A stretch of 64,000 nucleotides of DNA from Stercorarius parasiticus (lineage: Eukaryota > Chordata > Aves > Charadriiformes > Stercorariidae), in assembly GCA_013396915.1 (NCBI GenBank), contig VWZL01005003.1, forward strand, positions 237,475 to 301,474, read 5' to 3'. This document shows positions 1 to 12,223 of the stretch, in pieces (position 1 is the stretch's first letter; each line of letters begins with the position of its first letter). Both the position numbers and the translations under genes were made by a program. Under the pieces are notes generated by a model, which had not been told where the DNA came from, did no database searches, and worked only from the letters and a program-made list of their open reading frames with translations.

Positions 1-3000
1 TTACAACTCATTTTCAATCCTTTTTGCCAATATTCATTGCTATTTGTTTTCATTCTTATTAATTCTTTAAAAAAATACTTATTTGAGCAATTGGTAGAAG
101 CAGGGAAGTGGCATCCACTAGATGCATAGACCACTGTTTACTTCTCAACCCTAGAAAGCTTGTTAAATATTAATAAAAGAAAAAGAAGAAGAAGTTTGAG
201 ATGTTAGAAAAGTAAGTTATTCAGATGAAATCAGTTAGGAGGGGGAAACGTGTATATCACCATTATCATTAAAACTGAAACCAAGCCCCTTTATTACATC
301 AATCGTGTATCTTTTGGAGAACTTAAAGAATCACTGACAACATGCCCTAGGACATAATCTGGTCAGTGATGGGGAAAGGATAAGGCATGTATGCTGTGAA
401 GCCTGCACAATTCAATTTGCAGCCTGGCATTCCTGTTATTTGTCTCCTAATAAATCTAAGAGAAGGTAATAAAGTCCAATGCTACAGCTGCACATCAGTA
501 ATTCATAATTGTTTTAGTTTTTGTGATTTTTCTGTCAGAAAATATTGCATGAAAGTCTGAATTATCTCTAATTCATAAGTGAACTTCTATTACATAAAGA
601 GTTTATGGGCATGCAACAGATGATTACAGCAGTGGAGAAGCAGTATCTTACTGCTTCCAGTGCTGACGGAGCTATTAGCAATGATAGTCTGAGTGTGTCT
701 CTGTGTGTTTTGGAAGTTGTGGAACATGCACATCTAAGGCAGCAGCTCCCTTTCTCACAGCTTCCTCACAGGCAATACATGCCAAATTCTTATTTCCTAC
801 TGCTAAAACTAGGATGGGTCATCTGCCTTTCTGTGACATTCCCTGTTTCACTAATAATGTAAAATATTCCCAGACTGATATACAAAATACTATCCTACTG
901 TTGGTTTACTTAGAGTAAAAGATGTTTCCCAGCGTACTGCATTTAGGAGTGGTAAGATCTTGCTAGTACTGCTCATGGTAAAGCTTGCGCTTATTTCAGT
1001 AAGTGGGATAAAACTGTTGAAACATATCCTGTGGGAAAACTTAGTATTAGCATCCCATCACTTAAATGATGGAAGTCTTATATAAGTATCACGGCACATT
1101 TTTCAAAAAAAAAAACCAAAAGAAAAAGAAGGGTGTAGCTTCAATTTCTAGATTATTACATTAAAACTGAGTGATAGAAGCGACTCATTTTCCTCCTGAA
1201 GTATAAAAAAAGGAGAGAGCAGAGCAGATTTGTTCAAGGAGTAGGTTAATACTTTTAGGAATTGATTCCCAGAGCAGTATCCTAAAGGGAATGAAGGCAT
1301 ATCTCTGCCATCCTTAAGGCAGGTACCTAAGCTCTGGAAAGGTGAGATTTCTTGAGCACCTGTATAGTTAGTATTTCCTAGTAGCTAGTTCTAGGTAACT
1401 GCCTGCCCTCTTTGCCCATATTTTGGATGATCTTTCATGCGCTGTAACAGATTCTTGACCCTAGAGACCCGCTAGGGGTTTTTCAGTCTCAAGCTTCCCT
1501 GCTGTGCCACCTCACTAGAAACTTCCTAAATCCCTCACTGGAACCAGTCCATATGAAGAGAAAAATACCTCTCTCTCAATCGTCTGTACAATGCATGTGT
1601 GTTTTCTCTGCTTGTCTCTGTCTTGCAAGTTCACACACAAACTAAATTTTAATTATGAATCTGTATCAGGCATTGAATTAAAATACTAGCTACTAAACCA
1701 CAGACAACAGCAATAATCCCCCCTGCCCGACAATCCCTAGTCCCTTGTGAACAATAGGGCCATTTATTACTCTACTAGTCTAAACAATTGTACTGTAATA
1801 GCTGAAGTGAAACATTGCCACATAACTCAAGGTGCTTGCTTTTTCTAGTGTCTTCAAGGCATTCAGCTCAAGGTGATGTAAAAAAATTCTAGCTGGACTT
1901 CAGAAATATGAAAAATGTAAGAGAACTTGCTGTGTGCTCTGTGAGGTGCTGATCATAAATTAGATTTTGCAGTATTATGTCGTACAAATGAGCCATTAAC
2001 ATTGAAAGCAGTTATTGCCCAAGAAGCTAGGCCAAATTGGTTTATTATTGTTATTTTTTAATGCAGACGCGGTATAGAATATTTTTTTTTGGTATGCAAT
2101 TTGATCCTGTTCCTTAAAAATTGGATTTTCCTCCCCATCCCTCTCACCACTATGTTTTCCTCCTGGAATTCTGGGTATAATGCCAGAGGACTTGTAGTAA
2201 GGAGAGGCTGAAAATTACTGAGTTGTGGTTGAACTGGAGAAACAGGGATTTGCTGGTCCAGGATTTGGTCTCCATCAGGATGACAGGAAAAAAAGAGCAG
2301 CTGCTGATTTTGGTGGAGCTATTCTGTGTTTCTGCTGATGTACAGAGGAAGCAGAATAAAGTCTAGTCACAACCGTAGGATCTTCATTCCTGTGGTACTA
2401 CTTGCTGTATTTCCAAATTTTCCTCTGAATAAATACACAATGACTGGTGGAAATAAAGTGGGGCAGAGACATTAAATAACTTCCTTTGCAAGAAATTTGA
2501 TTTAGGATCCACTTGAGGATTCATGAGCTGAATGGAGAAAAAATACCTAGGAAAAAGCTTAGAGAAGCAGGATCCAGTAAGAACCAGGCAGGGGAAGGAA
2601 CTAGCAAAACACTTTCACTCTTTTTTTTTTCACTTTGTTGCATGCCGGTCCTGCCAAGCCAAGGATCTTCATAGTCTACCCCTTTTGTTTTCAGGAAACA
2701 CACCCTTGTACCAGTGGAAACGTTGCTGCTGAATCTGTGAAGGCAGGTTTACAGCCTTGCACAATGATGCTGCCCCGAAGTTGTGGGCGGTACAAATGGA
2801 GGAAAGAAAAACACTGCAAAAAACAGACTTGCACATAGACTTAAATGCAACAGCCCTTTCTAGATGCTTACTCAATTAATACTGCTCTGGGAACAGCAAG
2901 TCCTCCAACACCACCAGCAAAACAGAGCCATCCACTGCTCCAAATCTGCCTGTAAGTATGTAGGCAGTTTTCTCTCCTTTTCCACTCCCGCTCTCAGCTA

Positions 3001-3763
3001 TTTTGTATCTCAAGGACCAGGGAAGTCAGGAGCCATGGTGCTTTAGTCTAGACCTACTCATAAAAACATCAACCGAGTTAGGTTTTAATCTGCTACTGCT
3101 GCCTCTCAGTACTGTCATATTGCTTTTATTCATGGCATGTTTCCCAAACAATAACATAAAGCACTCCTCGGAGAGTAGGTTCAAGAAGTAACTAACATTC
3201 AGGTTCATTAGGAAGTGTGTTTGAGAGCACTTTGTAGGAGCAAGCTTCAGTTCTTCCATGACCCTTGACTAGTGTTTCTAGTCTTAATTTTATTTTTCAC
3301 AAATGCTTCCTGTGAGTGAAATTTGTGACTTAATTTGGAATTGCATTGTGTTCTGTCATTATCAGTCCATTCTCCCACTTCTCCAGGTTCCATGTTTCTG
3401 ATAGATTTATGGGGGAAAAAAAAGGCTTTTGCAATGAAGATTTCACTCATTTCTGTTTATTATCCATTAATGGAAAACAATACAAATATAATAACCACTC
3501 TCTTCTCCTATAAAATGTCTGGTTTATTTAATGGATTGTGTCATCAATATAAATTCATAACTTATTTTAATTCCCCACTTGTATTTCCAGCATGTAGTTA
3601 ATGTCAGCCATAGTTTCCATGATTGAAAAGTTGATTTATTTATCACAACACTCAAGTTCTACAGAAATGAACATTTATCTCTTTTTGACTTTTTGCTACT
3701 GAAATCACAGAAGCATACTTAATTTTTTAAAAAAGAGGAAAAAGAAAAGGGCAGACAGCCAAT

Positions 3764-3796
3764 CAGGGCTCCATGAGGAAGAACAGGGCTCCATGA
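3764..3796. repeat. Two-copy 13-bp direct repeat, 20-bp period
   Basis: The 13-mer CAGGGCTCCATGA occurs at 3764-3776 and again at 3784-3796. The copies are identical, while the spacer differs from the flanks. It is a small local duplication with no known function. Confidence 0.8.
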
Positions 3797-5407
3797 TAAA
3801 CTAGGCCACGTAGAATAGGTTTTTCCGAGAAGCTTGTGAAAAAATGTTCAAATAGGAGCCTTGAATTGACCTTATTTTCCTGTTGGTTACTGTGCTTTCC
3901 AGATTAAAAGCTGTTTTCTTTTATTGAAATTGAAAAGTGCCAAACGTTGAACTTGCTTTGTAAGACATACATCAAGAGAGAAAATATTTCAGTGCAATGA
4001 CATGACCTGACATTTTAAAGCAGATAATAAATGACACCTTGTCAATGCCACCGATTTATTATTCCCTCTCTTGTACCTCTGTGTCGCAGCGGGATACCAC
4101 ATTCTTTTTAATAATGGGCCTATGTTAAACAAATTTTTACCAGAAAAGAATATAAAACGCCCCTAGTTGTTTCCCACTCACTGACCTCCCAGCCATCCCA
4201 CTGTAACATACAAAGACAAAGGCTGCGTTAAATTTTTCATTATTTTATTCAATTTCTGGTCCAATTACATGAGGCTCTTCCATCACTAACATGAATGTAT
4301 ATGCTATAATGTCAGCTGATGCACATTAATCAGGCTTTTTTTTTTATTCAGTGGACACTGGTGCTAAATCATCTCACTGAAAAAAGTGGGACAAGAAAGA
4401 GATGCAAATGAATGAGGAGGAAACTCCTTTTTGTGCAATTACAGCAGGAAATCATTAGAGTAGGTGGCCTTCCAATCAAGCCCCCAAGAACCTGGAAATG
4501 CACCAAGCTGTTGTATGTCTTTCATTTTCACCTAATTAAACAAAAAAGGAAAAGAAGATATGCTTCTTCCTGTGGCTTCACTTTTCACTACTTCTTATAA
4601 GCCTGCATCAACCACTTGAACTATGGTTGGGATGCTGATCTTGTTGAATTCTTGCAAAATTCTTGTAATGCATACACCAGTAAGCTGAAAATGTTTGGTA
4701 TTATTAGGGTTGATTTCTGGAAGTGTGACAGAAAGAAAACTTCTACTGGGATGCATGTCTCTCATTGGAGTTTGGACTGTTACCTTTGTTACTGTGTAAT
4801 TTTACAGGTGAACGAGAGGCTTTCAGATTAGAAAAACACAATAGCTTTTAAATTTGATATTTCATTGAACAGGGAGAATAAGATCCCCCACGGTATTTCT
4901 GTCTCTTAAGGGCCTTGGTCTCAAATTCAGGTCAGAGGTTAAGATCATACTCATGATTAGCGCTGATAGGCATAAGCACCCTAGAAGCTAGAGCACTGGG
5001 GGATTTTCCTGGGTCTTCAGAGTCAGGACTAGGGGTGGCTTATATGGAGGAAATCAAAAGGTTCAAGACCACAAAGTCATATTGGGTTGTGCAGACCCTT
5101 GAACTTGCAGCAATAGTTTGAATGTGTTTCCTCAGGTTTGGTATGGTTGCCCAGATATCTAGAAAGTCAGTGTTAGCTTGAACAACTCTGTAGCTTCTGG
5201 ATTTCACATGATTTGGGAGGGTGGCTGTTTACAGAGGCATTGTCTTTCTTTCCCCTTTGATAGTCCATGGATTGAAATTGACTTTAATTTTAGAGTTGCA
5301 TTTGTGGTATTTAGGAAATCTGTGTGCACCACCTTCCCAAGAAATCTTCTAAACAAAAAGTTGTACCGAATTTCAGGACTAGTAAATTTTCTTGTGGTTT
5401 TGCTTTT

Positions 5408-5428
5408 GGGGGTTTTTTTGGGGGGGGG
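5408..5428. repeat. G5-T7-G9 homopolymer stretch
   Basis: Five G, then seven T, then nine G follow one another directly. Such runs are prone to length variation and sequencing error, so the exact lengths should be treated with caution. No gene overlaps it. Confidence 0.8.
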
Positions 5429-6323
5429 TTATTTTTCTCTGATATTAATTTAGCATTAAGCCTGTGAGAGGAAGGAATACAGTTTGCATTGCATAATGTA
5501 TGTATCTAATAATTGTTGGATACATATTTGAAACCTTTTCCATAATAATTGGAAAAAATTATGCGGATGTGACATACAGCAGAAAATAAGTGTGGGGACT
5601 TGATCTGTTTTTCAGCCTTTGAAGTGCTTGTGTTTATATTTTTTACTTTTATAAATACCCAAGGAACTCCCTAGTCAAAAAGTCATTAAAGCCAATAGCC
5701 ACTTGACTTCACTGAAACCAGTACTAGATTTTTAAGAAACAGACAATTTGGACTTTCATGTTTAAATAGCAGAGTTTTATTATTTTATGGATCATGACAC
5801 TTTCTGTGGTTAAAAGTATCAAGGCTTTTAGAACGCAGTTTCTGATTTCTGTTATTTCTTCTGCATCATGGAAACACCTTAACTGTCACAGTAAATATAG
5901 ACATTTTTAATTTATGGTGTATTTGATTTCAATAAGCTGTGTCAGACAAGAGCTCTGTATTACATTGCAGCAGGGATTTACAATGACCTCAAAGCAATGC
6001 CCATTTTTTTCTGTTGTCGAGTGTATATAACAGCTATATATTTTTGTCTTGGTAATGTAAAAACAAGAGTACACGTTCCTTAATACCTTTCCCTTAAACC
6101 TCTCTTTTGCCTTATCTGAGCAGACAAGTACACATGTATGCACGTACAAACATGCACCTACTACAAAAATTTCTTGTTGAGATACCCACTAGCTCAACAA
6201 TACTGGAGCCACCATTTTGTCAATGTATTAGAAGTTATCTTGGAATGTGTGAACTAAGCCAACTGCTGTGATTACAGATTTGTTGTTTTTTTATTCAGAG
6301 GAACAAAGTGAATTTTTCTTCAG

Positions 6324-6356
6324 TGGTACCTCCGTGGTACCTCCCTGGTACCTAGG
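6324..6356. repeat. Three-copy 11-bp tandem repeat
   Basis: TGGTACCTCCG, TGGTACCTCCC and TGGTACCTAGG follow each other without gaps, so each unit carries the palindrome GGTACC. The array is 33 bp long with few differences between units, which suggests recent slippage or local duplication. Confidence 0.85.
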
Positions 6357-7552
6357 TTCTTAGGATATTCTGTGAATCAAGCATCATTTCAAGAAGGCAT
6401 TTTATTTTCTGGCATCTTCTGAAATGGATGGTATTTCTGAAGGAGAAAAAACAGTGCATGACTCAAATTTCACACTACTTTTGCATATCGTCTCCCCATC
6501 AATGCTGTAGCCTGCTGTCATGGATTCATCACTTGAAGTTCTTGTCCTTCATTGTAAAATAACATCTTCTGGGAGAGCAGAGGGGATATTAGTTTCCAAT
6601 CCTTCTTTAAAATTAAGGCTATTTTGGCTCAGGTTCTGGTCAAATATCTCTTGATATATTTTGTTTTAATTGCATCCCATTTCAATAGGCAGTGTAAGTT
6701 ACTCTCCAAAACCTCCTGGCAGGAACTACTGACAATATTACTTTACACTCTTAAATGACTTAAGTGTTACAGTCGATCTGGAGAAGTAGTACTTAGCTTG
6801 TAAAATGCTATGGATCACTTGGTTGAAAGGCATTATATCATCCAAACTAGGTGTTATTACAATATCATTACTTGCTCCACAGTGCTTTTTCCCCTCATTC
6901 ATGGCAAACTTTGGCTGTGGTGTGTCCCATGGCTGGAACCACTTGATGGTGTAGTCAGTCAGTCAGTTTCCTGCTCTCTTAATGCTCTCTGTCTAAAATC
7001 GGCCTAATATAGCTTGATTACCTTCAAGCTGGCATGTTGGTGTGGCAACAACCAGGAGAGAGGCTGGAGTGCAGCATTAGAGAGATGTAACCTGTTGGAA
7101 GTGACAACGGGTGACTGGCTGCTTTAGACCGCTTGAAGAGAATTAATTGAAACCAACTGAAAACAATTGAATCATACGTGTCACTCATTCCTTCAGTTTT
7201 GTTGGTTTAAAGGAAATACTAGTGGATGATGGCAGTGTGGTGTATTTAGTGAAGTATACTGAGTGAAAGGGTTAAAACACTCTACAGTTATGTTGCAAAA
7301 ATAACACAAAGATAGATATAAAAAAGAATGAGTTGTCTTATAAAGAAATAATGTTCCTCTAACTCTGCTGTCCTTAGTGTATTAGGGAGTAATATCTATG
7401 ATACAGATGTAATATGGTATATGAGTTTCCACATTTGTTGAAGCCTTCTGCACAAGTAAATGTCCCTAGTGCAGCTTAGCCTGGCCTGCTAAGGATAAGA
7501 ATAAGTGACTGAAATAAATAACATTTTCTTCTTTCCAAGCAACAGCTTTTTG

Positions 7553-7690
7553 GCAGCCTTGGTAAGAGTGCAGTCAAAAATGTATGCAGTTTAGGGCTTC
7601 TCATCAGAAAAATGAAATTAACAGATTAGATGAGATTCAGGAGAGGACAGCTAAAATGCAGATAAACTAACATGCAATTATGTCTGGTAT
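7553..7690 (+). mobile_element. Probable remnant of an old CR1/L3-like LINE (reverse transcriptase 3' part)
   Basis: On the plus strand, 7626-7664 translates to LDEIQERTAKMQI. This resembles the stretch just after the reverse transcriptase domain in CR1-clade elements, typically LE-x-IQRRATKMI. Upstream, 7558-7606 reads as a diverged form of the preceding [17 protein letters not shown] stretch, but with a stop codon and shifts. The piece is about 140 bp, has no intact frame and shows no terminal repeat, as expected for a very old 5'- and 3'-truncated copy. The assignment rests on the recalled motif only; a chance match cannot be excluded without a profile search. Confidence 0.45.
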
Positions 7691-9972
7691 AACAGCCAGA
7701 TGTGGTTACAGTCCACTATGGTGGGGGTAAAAGAAGAGCGCTGGGAAATACAGTGCAAACTTATATAATATGTGCAGTATTTTGTAGTAATACATTTTTT
7801 GTACTCTTTGTCAAAGAGGGAGCTTTTCTGTCTTCGGTAGGCTTTGACTCAAGCATTATTTAATCAAAAGTGAGTAAGAAGCATATCCCTGTAACATAAG
7901 TACCTTTACTAAAAAGCATGAGGAGGACTTGTTTAATATGGGTGGCAGAATTATGAGTAGAAGCAAGAACAATATTGAAGAACAATAAAGGGATGGAGAA
8001 AGATTTTTTTTTTTTTTAAATAAATGGTAAAACTGAATGGCAATTCAAAATAGGAACTGTTACAAACAGAAGAAAATTTCCTGAAGATAACGACCTTCAG
8101 GAAAGATACCATGATCTGATTGGCACTGGTGTCAATCCAGGATCATTTTGCTGAAGCCTGGAGTTATCCTGACTGGCAATGGAAAGCAAAATCTGTCCTC
8201 GGGAGATTTATTCTGCAGAATAGCCAGGATAGTAAAATCCGCTGCGTAGTGAGAACTCACTCAGCATTTTTGTTACAGGAAACTTCTAAAACAGCCGCGG
8301 TAAAATCCCATTGATCTTAGCACTAAGTAGAAATCACAGTGGAATACAAAAGTCTGAACTCACTTCAGGGCCATGGTTTTGATGTCCTCTCAAACCTCAC
8401 CTTTTTTGTGAACTGCACGTACATTCTATTTAACAATCCTACTTCGTGCTTTTTTGTCTTCACATTTAGTCCTTATCAGCTTCCAACAACATTACTTCAC
8501 ATGCAGCTTTATCAAGTTTCCCAAAGCGTTGTCACTGGAAACCTTTGCAGACCTACAGCTTCTAATTTGCCTGCTTTCTTGTTTTGGTATCCCATTAAAA
8601 CAAACCTGGTTTCTGCCACAGCGACATAGCCCTCTTATAAAAGCAGTCAAAACTTCCAGAAATTAGGCTGAAATCAATGATTACAATAGAAAGAAGTCGA
8701 TAGTGTTTATATGATTAATAGCACCATGTTAAATACGGTAACCTAGATAGGGAAATGAGAAGGCAGGATAATTTGAGTATTACAAGCAGCACATCAAAAC
8801 CTTGAAGTCAACAGAGGGTACATTCAGGGACCCATTTTCCCTTTTCAGGAGATATCAGAATTTTTTTTGTGTGTCGACTTTGGTGACATTTATACCGGTA
8901 TAAAATTGTGTAAGGGAAAAATTCAGTGTCTGGTTTCTAGAGATTAAAGGGAAAATATTACAGTAGTCTCCTGTGCCATTTCTGAATGCAGGTCTACCAT
9001 GTACACTGCTCCAGATATCTGCGTTTGAGCTCACACACATACAACTTGGGCGGGTGGGAGGTCACCCTTTCCGCAAAGCCTCTTACTGAGGGGATCTCGT
9101 TAATCCATATAGCCTGGTTCAAGCTAATTAGGATAGATATGGACACTGTAAAGAGAAAAATAGACCACCTGTCCTTGAGAAATCCCCAGGGACACCGCAG
9201 TGGAGAGATAGCTGCACAATTGCTGACTCTGAGGAAGGATCTGCAACAGAATGCATAGAGTGTTGTTTCCAGCAACTTCTGGCATACCTGATGAAAAGCA
9301 ATGGCTCTCAACTTTTAAAGGTGAACTGCAAGAGCAAAGCAAAAATTAAACTTAATTAAGCACCAGTTTCTGTGCTGAGCTCTTCCTCTGAAAAGGCAAT
9401 GTGATAGTCAGAAGGGAAGGACGTGATAAGCCCCTCGTTTCAAAATCTTTTACGCCCATGGACTTTCTCAGGGTCTGTTTTCTTCTCTGACAGATCACCA
9501 TTCAACAATATAAATACCATATATGGTTTTCTTTTTTTAAATTTTTTAATTACAGTGAGTCTTCGGGTTTATTATTTTTAGTGCATATGTTTTTTATTTT
9601 TATCACTTAGGAAGAAGAAAGGAGGCACGCAGTTTATCTAACCAGTTCTTGCTCTGAATTCTTCTGAGCAAGGCAGGGTTTGAATGCAAGATTTTCAAAA
9701 AGAAAGGATAATTTCATGAAACTTGTGTAACTCTCTGAGGGGAGAGATGTTGTCTACATTTCCTGAGTTCTCATTAGCCAGTTCTTGATGATGCAGTCCC
9801 AGAAAGAAAATTAAAAAATCCCTGATATCCCAAAGCCACACCCTGCCCCCAACATAAAAACAAAATACAGAGGGGATATAGAGGGGAGAATATCTACACT
9901 GTGTAGATCCGTCTAAACATAGATCTGCAGGGCAAAATGGCAAAATGCACTTTCTTTCTTTTTTTTTTTTAG
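7691..9972. other. AT-rich DNA without a recognisable gene
   Basis: Nothing in this stretch is recognised apart from a T14 run at 8004-8017 and a T12 run at 9959-9970 that abuts the CR1 fragment downstream. Short frames on both strands around 8986-9342 overlap each other and look random. Confidence 0.55.
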
Positions 9973-10220
9973 GAATCACAGAATGGTTGAGGCTAGACCT
10001 TTCGGCATCATCTGGTCCCACCCACCTGCTCAAGCAGAGCCACTTAGAGCTGGTTGCCCAGGACTATTTGCAGATGGCTTTTTAATATCTCCAAAGATGG
10101 AGACACCACAACTTCCCTGGGTAACCTGTGCTAGGTCACCCTCACACTGAAAAAGTGTTTCCTGATGTTCAGAGGGAATCTCCTGTGTTTCAGTCTGTGC
10201 CTATTGCCCCTTACCCTGTC
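9973..10220 (-). mobile_element. CR1 LINE 3'-end fragment
   Basis: Read on the minus strand, this is the end of a CR1 element. The stretch matching the end of the ORF2 frame and the 3' untranslated end runs from 10220 down to ATTCTGTGATT at 9974-9984. On the plus strand one sees the usual landmarks: the 3' terminal motif, then 'ctggtcccacccacctgctcaagcagagc', then a segment on wound-down coding sequence ending 'cctattgccccttaccctgtc'. It is about 250 bp and 5'-truncated, as most avian CR1 copies are. Point differences and small indels indicate an old copy. Only one copy of the terminal repeat unit remains, and a T-run directly follows. It encodes nothing functional. Confidence 0.9.
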
Positions 10221-12206
10221 AATTCAAGACAGTGTAATAGTCTGCAGTGAACCAAGTAGACGGAAGCTAATTTATGTATTTTGTTCTAGTGACAAACAGA
10301 AGCGTGCAGCACAAGGTGGTCCCTGGCAAAATCTTTGGTTCGTTTCAGGGACAAACAGCTGTGAGTCTGGCAGTGCATGCTGAAACATCCTCAGCACTGT
10401 CAGACATTTGTGGATGCAAGGTTTGGCACCAGACATGTCTTTCATTCTAAAGATGTGAAATATCACCTTCAGTCAACTCAAAAAGCATTTTTCTTTCAGA
10501 ATTTAGTCTTTAAATCCACAAATCTCAGCAACAAGTACAGATCTTAAAATTGGGCAGTTGGTAGGACCTGTTGCTTTTAATTCCTTTTTAACAATTGCTG
10601 AGCTGCTGCTCTTTAAATTGTTGATCCAACAATGTGATGTTATGGGCATGTCACTGTGGGCAGAACATTGGTGGTGGCTGTGTCACAGGGAGTTGCTGAC
10701 ATAGTTGGACCGGGACAGATGTCTCCTGGCTGTCAGGGAGATGTGGGACAAGGAGCCTTGGCCTGAGGCTGGGAGAGTCCTGCGCAGGGAGGCAGGGGCT
10801 GCTCATGGTGATGGAGGGTGTCTACTGGTTCTTGTTTCTCCTGGTTTCGACAGCCTCAGCTCTGGAGAGGGCCATGGCATGCTCCTGTCCTCACCCTCCT
10901 CCACCACTCAGCCAGAGAGTGTTGCAGTGCTGTACAAGGACATTGAGCTAAGGATAAGAAAACACACATACCCCCAGCCTGTACCATGTCATAGTCCTAC
11001 AGGCAGCTGGAATGTCCCCACAACTGTGAAGAAAGGAAGCTCCACACCACCCACCTTCTCTGTAGCCTGCCATGGTCTCATAAAACAAACAAACAAAAAA
11101 TCTCAACTGGAAGAAGACAACTGTATAACTCAAATTAAATCAATATTTTTAAGTTTTTCACCTTTATGCAAAGAGTGGCCTGGCTTTCCAAGACTGTACA
11201 GTAGTATATTAAATATTCTGGGTTCTTCAGCACTTTTTGGAATACCAGGGCCTTTTGCTGTGTTGCCAATGAGAAACATAAATTCACTGGTCACCTTTGG
11301 AAATCTTGGTCAAAGCCTGAAGAACTTTTAAAAGTGGTTGTAATTCAAAATTTATTTTCTTCCTTTATAGTTTTGTCCTTCCTTACTTCAGCATTTCCCT
11401 TAAGAAGGACTTCAAAGAACATGAGCAAAGCAGCATGGGGGATCATGCAGCTCACCACTGCAGGTTGCAGGTATAAATTTCCTTTGAACCACCTTCACCT
11501 CCACTGCACCTTGGGCATCTCCATTGCTCTAATCTCAGTATTCCTGGTGAATATCCTGACCCACAGCTGATATAATTTTCACAACTCCTTTAAACTCACT
11601 GTCACCATATCAGTCTATGCTGTTTGGGCCATAAAGACTTGTGAGCAAGTTATCCAGTGATAGTCTCAAAAGTTTTCTTTTAGTCAGCAAGCAGAATCTG
11701 TAGGATCTAATTATCACATGAACACAGATCATTTGATCAATGCCATAGGGCCATGCAGTAGGAGCCAATGAAAGCAGCGTAACACAGATCAGCACAAGCC
11801 AAAAGAACTGAAGAAGACTAGTTTTGCAGAAACACTTTTCATGTGCAAAGCAGCACATGTTGTCTAACAAAAGCTGAGAAAGAGACAAGGAGTGGAAGGA
11901 TATTAGATGTATGTATTTCAAATATAGACGAGAATGTAGAATATGTGACTTGATATGAGATTTTTCTTCAAAATCTTACAAGTAATTCTGTTTTACATAA
12001 GCAAATTCCTAAATATTATGCAAAATGCCACTGCTCTACACAACTGAAGTGTTGATGAAAAGCAAACAAAACAGTGCAATTTGAAGTCTGAAGTGCAAAC
12101 AGATGTTGCTTTTGAATGAACTTCCATTGCTTAACCACTGGCTCTAGTTATTGCGATCTAAAGAGGAAGATGAAGCAACTTTGCATGCTGTGGATGCTGG
12201 CTGTCA

Positions 12207-12223
12207 ATTTGCATCATGCAAAT
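12207..12223. promoter_or_regulatory. Inverted pair of octamer (POU-factor) motifs
   Basis: ATTTGCAT at 12207-12214 and ATGCAAAT at 12216-12223 form a perfect palindrome around a single C. ATGCAAAT is the canonical octamer bound by POU-domain transcription factors, and closely paired octamers can bind POU dimers. A third octamer lies at 12859-12866. The motif is seen directly; any enhancer activity is inference. Single octamers occur elsewhere in the window, so only the paired arrangement stands out. Confidence 0.35.

Larger units (their letters stand above)
1..7552. other. AT-rich DNA without a recognisable gene
   Basis: All reading frames are short and overlap each other on both strands, with no protein-like composition that I recognise. 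The block contains small tandem duplications at 3764-3796 and 6324-6356. It also has a G5-T7-G9 homopolymer stretch at 5408-5428 and an AGTC tetranucleotide run near 6954-6967. No dispersed repeat is recognised. It may be intergenic or intronic. Confidence 0.6.

Noticed and set aside
4809..4831. Good acceptor-like tract followed by a short frame ending in TAG
   Set aside because: Only a few codons remain open, and no matching upstream donor was found.
10705..11331. 208-codon plus-strand open frame
   Set aside because: It crosses a GC-rich patch and then AT-rich DNA with a clear change of amino-acid composition, shows no domain, and has a length expected by chance in 64 kb.
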